DNA from: Pyxidicoccus caerfyrddinensis
Lineage (GTDB): Bacteria > Myxococcota > Myxococcia > Myxococcales > Myxococcaceae
Length of the DNA: 64,000 nt
Direction of reading: 5' to 3'
Assembly: GCF_010894405.1 (NCBI RefSeq)
Contig: NZ_JAAIYA010000027.1
Span: 115,140-179,139 of the forward strand
The stretch's first letter is position 1; every line of letters starts with the position of its first letter. Of this stretch, positions 47,528 through 56,218 are shown piece by piece. The notes beneath the pieces are model-generated. The model did not search any database and was not told the origin of the DNA. It was given only the letters and a program-made list of their open reading frames with translations. The translations under genes and the position numbers were made by a program.

Positions 47528-48394
47528 ATGTGCCGACTCTTTGGATTTCGTTCATCGACGCCCGCTGCAGTCCACCCCGCCCTGGTGACGGAGAAGAACT
47601 CGCTCCTCATCCAGTCGCGCGAGCACAAGGATGGGTGGGGCATCGCCGCCTACGGCGCGGAGCCGCTGCCGCTGGTGGCCCACGGTGTGGGGCCCGCGCA
47701 CAGCGACCCTGACTTCGAGCGGGTGAGCAGCCGTGTGTCGTCTCACACGGTGGTGGCGCACATCCGCCTCGCGTCGGTGGGCGCGGTGGAGCTGCGCAAC
47801 TCGCACCCCTTCCACCATGGCCGCTGGTCCTTCGGCCACAACGGGACGCTGCGCGAGTTCGCGAAGCACCGGTCGGCCGTGGAAGCGCTCATCAGCCCGA
47901 GCCTGCGCGGCCACATCAAGGGCACCACGGACAGCGAGCGCTGCTTCTACCTCTTCCTCACCCGCCTGGCGGCCCGGCACTCGCTCGAGCACTCGGCTCC
48001 CGTGGAGGGCGTGGCCCGCGCGGTGGCGGAGACGATGTCGCTGGTGGCGGCGCTCACGGACCGGCCCGGAGTGGAGGGTGGGCCCTCGGCGATGAACTTC
48101 CTCGTCACCAATGGCGAGGTGATGGTGGCCTCGCGCCGCAACCGCACGCTCCTCGTGTCCACGGGGCCGACGTGCGGGGGGACGGCGACGCTGCCGCAGG
48201 TGGGCACGCAGGTGCCGCAGTTCATCGTCGCGAGCGAGTCGCTGTGCGGCGGGCCGTACTGGGCGCAGGTGGAGGAGGATGACGTCATCGGCGTGGACGC
48301 GCGCCTCGTCTTCCACCGCTGGCGCGTGCAGGAGCTGGCCGGGGGCGACTTGTTCCCGCCCGTGAATCCGGGCGCTCCGCTCAACGCGGCGTGA
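47528..48394 (+). CDS. Class II glutamine amidotransferase (YafJ-like)
   Basis: 288 residues. N-terminal-nucleophile amidotransferase: the mature N-terminus begins with Cys2 (MCRLFGFRSS), and family motifs HKDGWGIAAYG, VVAHIRLASVG, NSHPFHHGRWSFGHNG and DSERCFYLFL are present. This is the YafJ/EgtC-like group (GATase_4/6), which hydrolyses a glutamine or gamma-glutamyl amide; the acceptor is unknown. Directly overlaps the pentapeptide-repeat gene by four bases (GTGA), so the two proteins are made together. Preceded by a strong -10 box and a palindrome. Confidence 0.92.
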   Translation: MCRLFGFRSSTPAAVHPALVTEKNSLLIQSREHKDGWGIAAYGAEPLPLVAHGVGPAHSDPDFERVSSRVSSHTVVAHIRLASVGAVELRNSHPFHHGRWSFGHNGTLREFAKHRSAVEALISPSLRGHIKGTTDSERCFYLFLTRLAARHSLEHSAPVEGVARAVAETMSLVAALTDRPGVEGGPSAMNFLVTNGEVMVASRRNRTLLVSTGPTCGGTATLPQVGTQVPQFIVASESLCGGPYWAQVEEDDVIGVDARLVFHRWRVQELAGGDLFPPVNPGAPLNAA

Positions 48395-49599
48395 GTCACG
48401 CATCCCCGCGCGCGGAGGCACTTGCCGCGCGCTGGAAGACCCCTGACGGTCAGCGCCGGCGCGAGCAGCTCATCGAGTCGGGCCTGCGAGGCCCGTGGCG
48501 CGAGGTGCTGGCCGGGTTCCCCGGCACGGAGGCACTGGGTGACAACCTGGGCGACCTGCGCGGCATCGACCTGACGCAAGAGGAGTTCCCTGGAGCGGAC
48601 CTCGTGAGGGCGCGGCTGGACGGCGCTCAACTGGAGGACTGCGGTCTTCAGGACGCGCGGCTGGAGCTGGCGACGCTGTCGGGGGCCTCGCTGCGACAGG
48701 CCCGGCTGGAGCGAGCGAATCTGTCCGCATGCGTGGCCCTGGAGACGTGCTGGAACGACGCGTTCCTGGAGGGCGCGGTGCTCACGGCCTCCAACCTGGC
48801 GCGAGGCTCCTTCCGTCGCGCGCACCTGCGCGATGCGCGACTCGACAGGGCGACGCTGTTCAAGGCGGACTCGCGCAACGCGGACCTGCGGGATGCGAGC
48901 CTGTTCCTGTGTGACTTGGAGGAAGCGCTCCTCACGTGCGCCCGGTTCGATCCGCCGCGTGTGTATCCCTACGGCTACCGGGACTTCGCCTCGGAGGCGC
49001 GGCGGCAGGGCTATCCGTCCTTCATCGAGCCGTTCATTCTCGTTTGTGGCATGCGCGGTCGGAGCATGGCGCTGCTCGGGCTCAGGACGCAGGAGGACCT
49101 GCTGCACATCGAGGCGGGCGTGGACGCCAGCTCCGACCTGGATGCGGAGCTGTGCGCGATGTTGAAGGCGTCGGACTGGCGGCTTCACCTGCTGGCGGCG
49201 GTGGCCATGGTGCTTGGTGGAGCGGGCGCGAGCCCCCTGACCGCGCTGTGGAACCGCCTGGACGTGTGGAGCCCGGTCCTTGCGCAGCTCACGGTGGCTC
49301 TGCTCCTGCGGGACCCGGACTTCGAGTCACATGTGCGAGACCGGATGAGGGCTGCCAGCCCGACCCGACTGGAGTCCGGCAGCCCTCATATGAGCGAGGT
49401 GCGAGCCTGCCTCGTGTGGGGTCACCACCTGCGGACCACCGCCACCTGCTTGCCCACGGTGGGCGGGCGAGGGTCGGTGGAAGACGCCCATCGCTGGCTG
49501 CTGCGTCTGCACGAGTTGGTGGCCCCCCGCATCCAGGTGGGCTGGCACTTCACGTCCCGCCCCTGTGTAAGTGATGGCGTCGTCATGGCCCGCCGATAA
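48391..49599 (+). CDS. Pentapeptide-repeat protein
   Basis: 402 residues from a GTG that overlaps the TGA of the amidotransferase. Residues about 50-180 hold tandem pentapeptide repeats A(D/N)LxX (GADLVRARLDGAQLEDCGLQ, then ARLERANLSACV and ADSRNADLRDASLFLCDLE), which fold as a right-handed beta helix. The remaining 200 residues are a Leu/Ala-rich, helical, uncharacterised C-terminal domain. Pentapeptide proteins include gyrase-protecting proteins, but nothing here proves that. At its 3' end the sequence turns clearly AT-richer (from about 49600). Confidence 0.85.
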   Translation: MSHASPRAEALAARWKTPDGQRRREQLIESGLRGPWREVLAGFPGTEALGDNLGDLRGIDLTQEEFPGADLVRARLDGAQLEDCGLQDARLELATLSGASLRQARLERANLSACVALETCWNDAFLEGAVLTASNLARGSFRRAHLRDARLDRATLFKADSRNADLRDASLFLCDLEEALLTCARFDPPRVYPYGYRDFASEARRQGYPSFIEPFILVCGMRGRSMALLGLRTQEDLLHIEAGVDASSDLDAELCAMLKASDWRLHLLAAVAMVLGGAGASPLTALWNRLDVWSPVLAQLTVALLLRDPDFESHVRDRMRAASPTRLESGSPHMSEVRACLVWGHHLRTTATCLPTVGGRGSVEDAHRWLLRLHELVAPRIQVGWHFTSRPCVSDGVVMARR

Positions 49600-51223
49600 C
49601 AACGGCGATGTAAACAACTCCATAGGGCGCCCACGAACGGCACGTTGCGAAGAGTCGCCGCGTCAAATGCGCCAGCGCCATTAGCTAGCGTCCGCTCAGC
49701 TCTCCCGCTGGCTATTCCACGCATGTGGATTGTTGCGAACCACAAATGCGGGGCTTGTTTTTGATGGCGCACCCCAGCATGGCCACGTTCAAATCAATTA
49801 CTGCCCTGCTCCTCCAGCAGGCCTCGTCTACCCAAAGCGACACGAAACTCCTCAACTAATCGCCGCTTCAGGTCTGCCGGCTTTTCGTAGTTAATTCGAT
49901 GAACATTCGCAATATCAAATGGGTATTCGTGTGCGACATCCTCGCCACCGGGAAGGGCGTTTTTATCTCGATTTGCAGCAACGAGAATCACCTGATCCGG
50001 ATCTTTTGCCGCCAATGCAAATCCGACCTCGATTAAGACGTTCGGATTGGGCAACAGTCGGCCATGGAGGCGGCCGACCGGCGTCAAATCCGCAATGACG
50101 AAGTCTGCTGCGCGAATCTTCTCGAAAAGTTGACTATCAATCCTAACGGCACCACCCCCCGGATCAACAGCAGAGGCCACAATGAACGGCGCCTTCAGCG
50201 CTAGCGTTTCATTGAGAATGCGAGCAACATCTTCCAGTGCCTTATTTATTTGTTTGCGCGACATTGGGTAGTCCGCCTGCCAAATCCAAAACAGGGCAAT
50301 ATGCTCGCGATGCTCGCGCTGATCTGCAACCCTATCCAAGATCGATCTTCCCGGCTCAAGCTGAAGTTCGCGCGCGATTCGATTGTAGTACTCGCGCTGA
50401 CCCCGTGGCGAAATCTCACGCCCCGTTACCGGCTCTCCATTTATGTAGGGCCGCCCTGTTTCCCAGGCAAGGAGGCCTTTTGCCAATAAGCCACTACAAG
50501 CGGAGCGCACGTCGGCGGCTGAAAATGCATCAAGGTAAAAGCAGAGGTACGAGTCTGTCTTTGTATTGGATTCGGCCAGAAAGCCGCCACTGATCACTTG
50601 ATTTCGTATCAGCGGCACCATCAACAGTGCAACAACAAGAGATTCGAGAGAATGGTCCTTTTGATGAATAAGAGCAGGATGCCGAAGCTTGCGCTTTCGC
50701 ATCAACTGCTCACGAAGAATCAGGCCTAAGGGCGATGCTCGGTACTCCGCCTTGATGATCGAGTTGGTGCTCGGCAAGACCAATCCGGACTTTAGGAGAG
50801 AATCAATGGCCTTGGTGATCGACGCTTCGTCTACGTCCAAAAAGTGGGCACCGATCGAGTCGGGAGTTATAGCGTGCGGCGCAAAGGGCTTGAACCAAGG
50901 GCTGTCAATGAGAATTCTCTCAACAATAGGGTCGAGTTCATTGAGGGCGCGCTCAGCGGCCTTGAGTAGGTCCAGTTTCGGCTCAGGGGCATCCATGGCC
51001 CTAGCCTAATACGTGTCAGTAAGTTCGGTCGAGGGGCGCATCAGTCCTGCCTTGATCCGCTTCTCATCTAGCTATCTGCAATCAGTATCGCACCGGGCCG
51101 ATAGCGTTTCATTCCGAAGCATCGCAAGCCAGCATTGCCTCACCTCCTCTAAAAATACCGCCGACTCTCATCTAGTTCGTCCACTAGAAGTATCAGCCCA
51201 GTGATCCTGTTGATAGGAACGAG
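49600..51223. other. AT-rich island between two GC-rich genes
   Basis: The stretch is visibly less GC-rich than both flanks and has mixed codon use. It contains one gene (49794-50996) and two gaps, 49600-49793 and 50997-51223, where I see no other gene. AGCTAGC occurs near both ends (49683-49689 and 51222-51228), which is suggestive but too short to call a target-site duplication. No transposase or integrase. Best read as acquired DNA. Confidence 0.6.
49794..50996 (-). CDS. Two winged-helix segments plus TIR-like/nucleotide-binding domain
   Basis: 400 residues, with codon use unlike its neighbours (many AT-ending codons). Residues 45-100 and 160-205 look like two winged-helix domains (SIGAHFLDVDEASITKAI, SLLKSGLV; SACSGLLAKGLLAWETG, PRGQREYYNRI). 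Residues 230-370 form a Rossmann-like domain: ALFWIWQADYPMSRKQIN (237-), DFVIADLTP (298-306), NPNVLIEVGFALA (317-), PFDIANV (359-). That series (W-Q-[SA]-D, ADLT, PNV-E-G-A, PFD) is shared by TIR-like or nucleoside 2-deoxyribosyltransferase-like proteins of defence and signalling islands. A nucleotide-triggered function is inferred. Confidence 0.75.
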   Translation of the reverse strand: MDAPEPKLDLLKAAERALNELDPIVERILIDSPWFKPFAPHAITPDSIGAHFLDVDEASITKAIDSLLKSGLVLPSTNSIIKAEYRASPLGLILREQLMRKRKLRHPALIHQKDHSLESLVVALLMVPLIRNQVISGGFLAESNTKTDSYLCFYLDAFSAADVRSACSGLLAKGLLAWETGRPYINGEPVTGREISPRGQREYYNRIARELQLEPGRSILDRVADQREHREHIALFWIWQADYPMSRKQINKALEDVARILNETLALKAPFIVASAVDPGGGAVRIDSQLFEKIRAADFVIADLTPVGRLHGRLLPNPNVLIEVGFALAAKDPDQVILVAANRDKNALPGGEDVAHEYPFDIANVHRINYEKPADLKRRLVEEFRVALGRRGLLEEQGSN

Positions 51224-51712
51224 CTAGCATTTGGGTAGTAACCACGCCTCAAGCAGCTCCGCGGGCCGCTCACCGAACGCCTCCGCCGTGAGCTCGCGCA
51301 CGTCTCCGCTCCCATGCTTCAGCGTCACGCGCAGGTGCTCACGAGGCGCGGCGGCCGGAATCCGGTCCAGCCACTCCACCAGCGAGGCACCGTCCCCGGT
51401 CTCCACCATGTCCAGGAAGCCGGTGGAGTACAGGTCGTCGTAGCTCGTCAGCCGGTACAGGTCCGCGTGGTACAGCGGAATCCTTCCCGAGTACGGATAC
51501 ACAATCGCAAACGTGGGGCTGGCCACCTCCGAGCGAGGCACCTCCGCGCCCTCGGCCACGCCGCGCACCAGGTGCGTCTTCCCCGCGCCCAGGTCGCCAA
51601 TCAACCCCACGAAGTCCCCCGGCCGCAGCAGCCCGCCCAGCCGCACGCCCAGGGCATGCGTCTCCTCCGGTGACGACATCCGCACTGACTTCACACGCGT
51701 TGCGGTGCTCAT
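51224..51712 (-). CDS. tsaE: tRNA t6A biosynthesis ATPase TsaE
   Basis: 162 residues. P-loop ATPase that supports the TsaBD complex in making threonylcarbamoyl-adenosine at position 37 of ANN-reading tRNAs. Walker A GDLGAGKTHLVRGVA, then SPTFAIVYPYSG, HADLYRL and EWLDRIP, all family landmarks. ATG 51712 overlaps the stop of the nnr gene in ATGA, so translation is coupled; a TTG/GTG upstream is unlikely. Last gene of the minus-strand housekeeping group. Confidence 0.95.
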   Translation of the reverse strand: MSTATRVKSVRMSSPEETHALGVRLGGLLRPGDFVGLIGDLGAGKTHLVRGVAEGAEVPRSEVASPTFAIVYPYSGRIPLYHADLYRLTSYDDLYSTGFLDMVETGDGASLVEWLDRIPAAAPREHLRVTLKHGSGDVRELTAEAFGERPAELLEAWLLPKC

Positions 51713-53244
51713 CGCCCCCACCGGACCCACAAATCACAGAGCCCCTGCTCCACCAGGTCTCCGGCAATCAACCCGAGCTGCCCCCGCCGCGCCGCCACCA
51801 GGTCGCCCGCGAGCCCGTGCGCGTACACCGCCGTCCACACCACCTCCGGCACCGGGAAGCCCTGCGCCAGCAGCGCACCCGTGATGCCTGACAGCACATC
51901 CCCCGAGCCGCCCGTGGCCATGCCCGGGTTCCCCGTGGTGTTGATGAACACGCGTCCATCCGGATGGGCCGTCAGCGTCCGGTCGCCCTTCAGCACCACC
52001 GTCACCCCGAGCGCCGTGGCCAGTTGCTTCACCACCTCCAGCCGACGCGACTGGACTTCCTTCGTCGACTTCCCCGTCAGCCGTGCCATCTCGCCCGGGT
52101 GCGGCGTGAGCACCACCGGCGCCTTCGCCCGCCGCAGCACGGACAAGTCCGTGGCCACCGCGTTGAGCGCATCCGCGTCCAGCACCGCGGGCAACTCCAG
52201 CCGTGACAGCAGCTCGCCAATCAGCGTCCCCGTCTCCGGCCCGCGCGGAATGCCGGGCCCGATGACGAGCGCATCCTTGCCCTCGGCCGCGGCCAGCAGC
52301 GCGTCCAGGTCACTCATCCCCAGCGGCCCCGAGCCGTCCAGGGGCGTGCCCATGATTTCCGCCGAGTGCGACTGAATCGTGTCCAGCGCATCCCCGCGCG
52401 CCGCCACCGTGACGAGCCCCGCGCCCGAGCGCAGTGCCGCCTTCGCCACCAGCGCCGCCGCGCCCGACTTGCCCCGGCTCCCCGCCACCACCAGCACGTG
52501 CCCGTAGGTGCCCTTGTGCGAGTCCGCGCGGCGCACCGGCAGCGTGCCGCGCGCGTCCGCCTCCTCCACCACGAAGAGCCTCGGGCCGGACAGGTCCTTC
52601 GCGGCCTCGCCGCCCATGCCGATGTCCACCCGCTGCACGCGCCCGCACAGCGAGGCCCCGGGCTCCAGCACCTGCCCCGGCTTGAGGAAGCCGAAGGCCA
52701 CCGTGACATCCGCCTCCACGCACGGCGAGAAGGGCTCGCCCGTGTCGCTCTGCAACCCCGAGGGCACGTCCGCCGCCACCACCTTCGCCCCCGCGTGCCG
52801 CCAGCGCGCAATCGCGCCAATTGCCGCCGAGAACTCCCCCGCCGGCGCACGGCTCAGCCCCGTGCCGAACAGCGCGTCCACCACCACATCGCCGTGCCCC
52901 GACTCCGCCAGCGACGCCAGCGCGCGAGGCACCACCCCGAAGCCCTTCAGCGCCTCCAGGTTCCGCTTCGCCTCGGGCGTCAGCTTCGCCGCGTCGCCCA
53001 CCAGCGCCACGGAGACGCGAGCCCCACCCTCCTGGAGGAAGCGCGCCGCCACCAGCCCGTCTCCGCCGTTGTTCCCCGGGCCGCACAGCACCGTGAAGCG
53101 CCCGTCCGGGCCGGCCACGCTCCGGGCCACCTCCGCGAGCCCGCGCCCCGCGTTCTCCATCAGCAGCGCGGAGGGCATCCCGTGACGCGCTTCGGCGGCC
53201 TGCTCGGCTTCACGCATCTGGGCTGCGGTGAGGACGCGCAACAT
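51709..53244 (-). CDS. nnr: Bifunctional NAD(P)HX epimerase/dehydratase
   Basis: 511 residues. N-terminal YjeF_N epimerase (about 1-215: MREAEQAAEARHGMPSALLMENAGRG region, GPGNNGGDGLVAARFL) and C-terminal ribokinase-like dehydratase (about 225-511: VVAGSRGKSGAAALV, VIGPGIPRG, LTPHPGEMARLTG, NPGMATGGSGDVLSG). Repairs hydrated NAD(P)H. ATG 53244. Coupled to tsaE by the ATGA overlap and to acpS by three bases. Confidence 0.96.
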   Translation of the reverse strand: MLRVLTAAQMREAEQAAEARHGMPSALLMENAGRGLAEVARSVAGPDGRFTVLCGPGNNGGDGLVAARFLQEGGARVSVALVGDAAKLTPEAKRNLEALKGFGVVPRALASLAESGHGDVVVDALFGTGLSRAPAGEFSAAIGAIARWRHAGAKVVAADVPSGLQSDTGEPFSPCVEADVTVAFGFLKPGQVLEPGASLCGRVQRVDIGMGGEAAKDLSGPRLFVVEEADARGTLPVRRADSHKGTYGHVLVVAGSRGKSGAAALVAKAALRSGAGLVTVAARGDALDTIQSHSAEIMGTPLDGSGPLGMSDLDALLAAAEGKDALVIGPGIPRGPETGTLIGELLSRLELPAVLDADALNAVATDLSVLRRAKAPVVLTPHPGEMARLTGKSTKEVQSRRLEVVKQLATALGVTVVLKGDRTLTAHPDGRVFINTTGNPGMATGGSGDVLSGITGALLAQGFPVPEVVWTAVYAHGLAGDLVAARRGQLGLIAGDLVEQGLCDLWVRWGR

Positions 53245-53247
53245 GGC

Positions 53248-53628
53248 TCACTCCCCTTTCTTCTGGAGCACCACCGTGGCCGCGGCCACGCCGGCGTCAT
53301 GCGACAGCGCGAGGAAGGCCTCCAGCCCCCGCGCCTCCATCACCTCGCGCGCCACGCCGGAGAGGGCGAAGTACGGCGGCCCGCCGTCCCTCCGCACCTC
53401 CATGTCCTTCCATCGGATGCCCGGCGGCGCGCCCAGCGCCTTCACCAGCGCTTCCTTCGCGGCCCACCGCGCCGCGTACGCGCTGGCCGCGTCGTGCCGA
53501 CCGCCGCACAGCGCCCGCTCGGCTTCCGTGTACACGCGGTTCAGGAAGGCCTCCGCGCGCGGGCCCTCCATGATGCGCTGGATGCGGGAGATGGAGCAGA
53601 TGTCGAGACCGAGGCCGACGATTCCCAT
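53248..53628 (-). CDS. acpS: Holo-acyl-carrier-protein synthase
   Basis: 126 residues. Transfers 4'-phosphopantetheine from CoA to the acyl carrier protein. Metal-binding Asp in GLGLDICSISRI (Asp9) and Glu in WAAKEALVKALG; RWKDMEV follows. Length and motifs are standard. ATG 53628, six bases after pdxJ; its stop is three bases before nnr. Part of the same transcript. Confidence 0.95.
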   Translation of the reverse strand: MGIVGLGLDICSISRIQRIMEGPRAEAFLNRVYTEAERALCGGRHDAASAYAARWAAKEALVKALGAPPGIRWKDMEVRRDGGPPYFALSGVAREVMEARGLEAFLALSHDAGVAAATVVLQKKGE

Positions 53629-53634
53629 GCCGCG

Positions 53635-54360
53635 CTATCCCGGGTTGCGCATCAGGTCCAACATCTCCCGCACCGCCCGCTCGAAGCCCACCAGCACCGC
53701 GCGCGCGACAATCGCGTGGCCGATGTTCAGTTCGTCGATTTCGGCGATGCGGGCAATGGCCTGCACGTTGTCGTAGTTGAGCCCGTGGCCCGCGGCCACG
53801 CCCATGCCCAGCTTCGTGCCCGCCTTGGCCGCGTCCACGATGCGCGCCAATTCCCGCGCGCGCTCCTTCTCGTTGCGCGCCTCGCAGTAGCGGCCCGTGT
53901 GCAGCTCGATGCGGTCCGCGTTCACCTTGTGCGACGCGCGCACCTGGTCCAGGTCCGGGTCGATGAACAGCGAGACGACAATCTCCCCGTCCTTGAGGTT
54001 CTTGATGATCTTCGCGACGTGCTCGCGCTGGCCCGCGACTTCCAGGCCGCCCTCGGTGGTGAGCTCCTCGCGCCGCTCGGGCACCAACGTCACCACGTCC
54101 GGCTTGTGCTCGTAGGCGATCTTCACCATCTCCGCGGTGGCCGCCATCTCCAGATTGAGCAGCGTCTGCACCGTCTCGCGGAGGATGCGCAGGTCGCGGT
54201 CCTGGATGTGCCGCCGGTCCTCGCGCAGGTGGATGGTGATCTGCTGCGCGCCGGCCAGCTCGGCCATGGCCGCCGCCGTCACCGGATCCGGGTACGTGGT
54301 GCGCCGCGCCTGACGCAGCGTCGCCACGTGGTCCACGTTGACACCCAGTCGCTGTCCCAT
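53635..54360 (-). CDS. pdxJ: Pyridoxine 5'-phosphate synthase
   Basis: 241 residues. Condenses 1-deoxy-xylulose phosphate with 3-amino-1-hydroxyacetone phosphate in vitamin B6 synthesis. Motifs: LGVNVDHVATLRQARRT, ITIHLREDRRHIQDRD, PEVVTLVPERREELTTEGG-like (here KPDVVTLVPERREELTT), VSLFIDPD, IELHTGRYCEA and GHGLNYDNV. The first Met at 54360 (MGQRLGVN) starts the domain. Followed by acpS after six bases. Its upstream side has tandem palindromic repeats at the end of glmM. Confidence 0.96.
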   Translation of the reverse strand: MGQRLGVNVDHVATLRQARRTTYPDPVTAAAMAELAGAQQITIHLREDRRHIQDRDLRILRETVQTLLNLEMAATAEMVKIAYEHKPDVVTLVPERREELTTEGGLEVAGQREHVAKIIKNLKDGEIVVSLFIDPDLDQVRASHKVNADRIELHTGRYCEARNEKERARELARIVDAAKAGTKLGMGVAAGHGLNYDNVQAIARIAEIDELNIGHAIVARAVLVGFERAVREMLDLMRNPG

Positions 54361-54464
54361 CGACCGCACCTCGCTTGGCGCGCGGTCACGGGATTGTCGA
54401 TGGCCCCGGTACGCGCGCCGGCCCTTCATTTCGCGGCCGGCGTCCCGAAGTCAACCGCTCAGAA

Positions 54465-54518
54465 TTCCGGCTCAGCCGGAATGGCTCGGAGTTCCGGCTC
54501 AGCCGGAATGGCTCGGAG
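54465..54518. repeat. Two 27-base tandem repeats with palindromic core
   Basis: Units at 54465-54491 and 54492-54518 are identical. Each starts with TTCCGGCT-C-AGCCGGAA, an 8-bp perfect inverted repeat with a one-base centre. A decayed third copy (CGGCTTCAGCCG) overlaps the glmM stop codon at 54527. Lies between glmM and pdxJ, so it may act as a processing, attenuation or protein-binding site in the transcript. Confidence 0.75.
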
Positions 54519-54526
54519 TCGCGGCT

Positions 54527-55921
54527 TCAGCCGTTGAGTGACTTGGAGAGCGCCTGGGCGATCTCCTTGGCGTACGCCTCGTTGCGGGCGGCGTCCTCGC
54601 CCTCGATGAGCACGCGCACCTTGGGCTCCGTGCCGGAGAAGCGCACCAGCACGCGGCCGGCGTTGCCCAGCCGCTGCTCCACGCTCTTGATGGCCTTCAT
54701 CACCTCCGGCAGCTCGCCCAGTTCCTTCTTCTGCTTCACCACCACGTTCACCAGCGTCTGGGGAACGGGCTCGAAGATGGAGGCCAGCTCGCTCAGCGGC
54801 TTGCCCTGGCGGCACATGACGGCCAGCAGCTGCAGCGCCGCGAGGGTGCCGTCGCCGGTGGTGGTGTGGTCCAGGAAGATGAGGTGGCCGCTCTGCTCGC
54901 CGCCCAGGTTGTAGCCGTTGCGGCGCATCTCATCGACGACGTAGCGGTCGCCCACGCGGGTGCGGGCCACCTTCACGCCCCAGCGCGCCACCGCGCGCTC
55001 CAGGCCGATGTTGCTCATCACCGTGGACACCAGCGTCTTCTTCTTGAGCTGCTTGCGCGCCACCAGCTCACCCGTGCAGATGGCCATGATGGCGTCGCCG
55101 TCCACCACCTTGCCCTTCTCGTCCACGACGATGAGGCGGTCGGCGTCACCGTCCAGGGCGATGCCCAGGTGGGCGCCGTGCTTCACCACCGCGCGCGACA
55201 TGCTCTCCGGGTAGAGCGCGCCGCACTTGTGGTTGATGTTCTTGCCGTCCGGCGACACGCCGAGCGTAATCACCTTGGCGCCCAGCTCCTCGAGCACCGC
55301 GGGCGCCGTCTTGTAGGCCGCGCCGTTCGCGCAGTCGACGACGATGGTCATCCCCTCCAGGGTGAGCTCACGCGGGAAGGTGGCCTTCAGGTAGACGATG
55401 TAGCGGCCGCGCGCGTCCTCCATGCGGAACGCCCGGCCAATCTTCGTGGCCGTGGGGCGGATGGAGTCGATGGAGCCGCTCGACACCAGGTCTTCAATCT
55501 TGCCTTCGGTCTCGTCCGGCAGCTTGAAGCCGTCGCGCCAGAAGAACTTGATGCCGTTGTCCTCGTACGGGTTGTGGGAAGCGGAGATGACCGCGCCCGC
55601 GTCCGCCCGCATGGAGGTGGTGAGGTTGGAGATGCCCGGCGTCGGCAGCGGGCCCACGAGCTCCACGTCCACGCCCATGGAGATGAGGCCGGCGGCGAGC
55701 GCCTGCTCGAGCATGTAGCCCGACAGCCGCGTGTCCTTGCCGATGATGACGCGGTGCCGGTGCGGCCCGTTGCGGATGAGGTACGCGAGCGCACGCCCGA
55801 GCTGCATCGCGACCTCGGCCGTCATCGGGTAGACGTTCGCCTTGCCGCGCACGCCGTCCGTACCGAACAGCTTCTGCGACGCCCGCTCCTCCTTGGGAGG
55901 CATATTCATCCTGTACGCCAT
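54527..55921 (-). CDS. glmM: Phosphoglucosamine mutase
   Basis: 464 residues. Converts glucosamine-6-P to glucosamine-1-P for UDP-GlcNAc and so peptidoglycan synthesis. Phosphoserine loop SASHNP (Ser115), metal loop DGDADR, sugar-binding GEQSGH, phosphate-binding RFSGTEP near the C-terminus. LFGTDGVRGKAN near the start is the family signature. ATG 55921 used; ATG 55909 is possible. AAAGGTGGAG lies upstream on the minus strand. Confidence 0.96.
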   Translation of the reverse strand: MAYRMNMPPKEERASQKLFGTDGVRGKANVYPMTAEVAMQLGRALAYLIRNGPHRHRVIIGKDTRLSGYMLEQALAAGLISMGVDVELVGPLPTPGISNLTTSMRADAGAVISASHNPYEDNGIKFFWRDGFKLPDETEGKIEDLVSSGSIDSIRPTATKIGRAFRMEDARGRYIVYLKATFPRELTLEGMTIVVDCANGAAYKTAPAVLEELGAKVITLGVSPDGKNINHKCGALYPESMSRAVVKHGAHLGIALDGDADRLIVVDEKGKVVDGDAIMAICTGELVARKQLKKKTLVSTVMSNIGLERAVARWGVKVARTRVGDRYVVDEMRRNGYNLGGEQSGHLIFLDHTTTGDGTLAALQLLAVMCRQGKPLSELASIFEPVPQTLVNVVVKQKKELGELPEVMKAIKSVEQRLGNAGRVLVRFSGTEPKVRVLIEGEDAARNEAYAKEIAQALSKSLNG

Positions 55922-56218
55922 GTGTGCCGCTCCACCTTTCCCACGCCGGGCCTGCGCCGGCCTCTCGACGTCGGGGCTTATACCCCGCCCTCTGTACGAG
56001 CCCGAAGCTACGGACCCGGTGCTCCCTGGGCAACCACCCAGGCATGCAGGCTTATCAGCCTCAAGGAGGTTGCGAAATCAGTACCAACGCCATCGTGGGG
56101 TTCCGGATGCCTCACGGCGCGAGTCCCATGAGAGCGATGTTCGCCGTACAGTGCCTCCCTGACTGCTGTCCGGTGGTGCCCGGAAGTCCACACCCCGAGG
56201 ACTGAAAGCCACACCAAA
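55922..56218. other. Gap between folP and glmM
   Basis: 297 bases without a supportable gene. Read on the minus strand it should hold the glmM promoter; a TATAAG box occurs near 55977-55982 as a weak -10 candidate. An AAGGAGG near 56072 on the plus strand has no frame after it. Confidence 0.4.

Noticed and set aside
51013..51204. 63-codon plus-strand frame in the AT-rich island
   Set aside because: Ser-rich, no ribosome binding site, no recognisable motif; more likely chance in AT-richer DNA.
49683..51228. AGCTAGC at both ends of the AT-rich island as a target-site duplication
   Set aside because: Seven bases, nearly self-complementary, with different neighbours; no transposase or integrase, so chance cannot be excluded.
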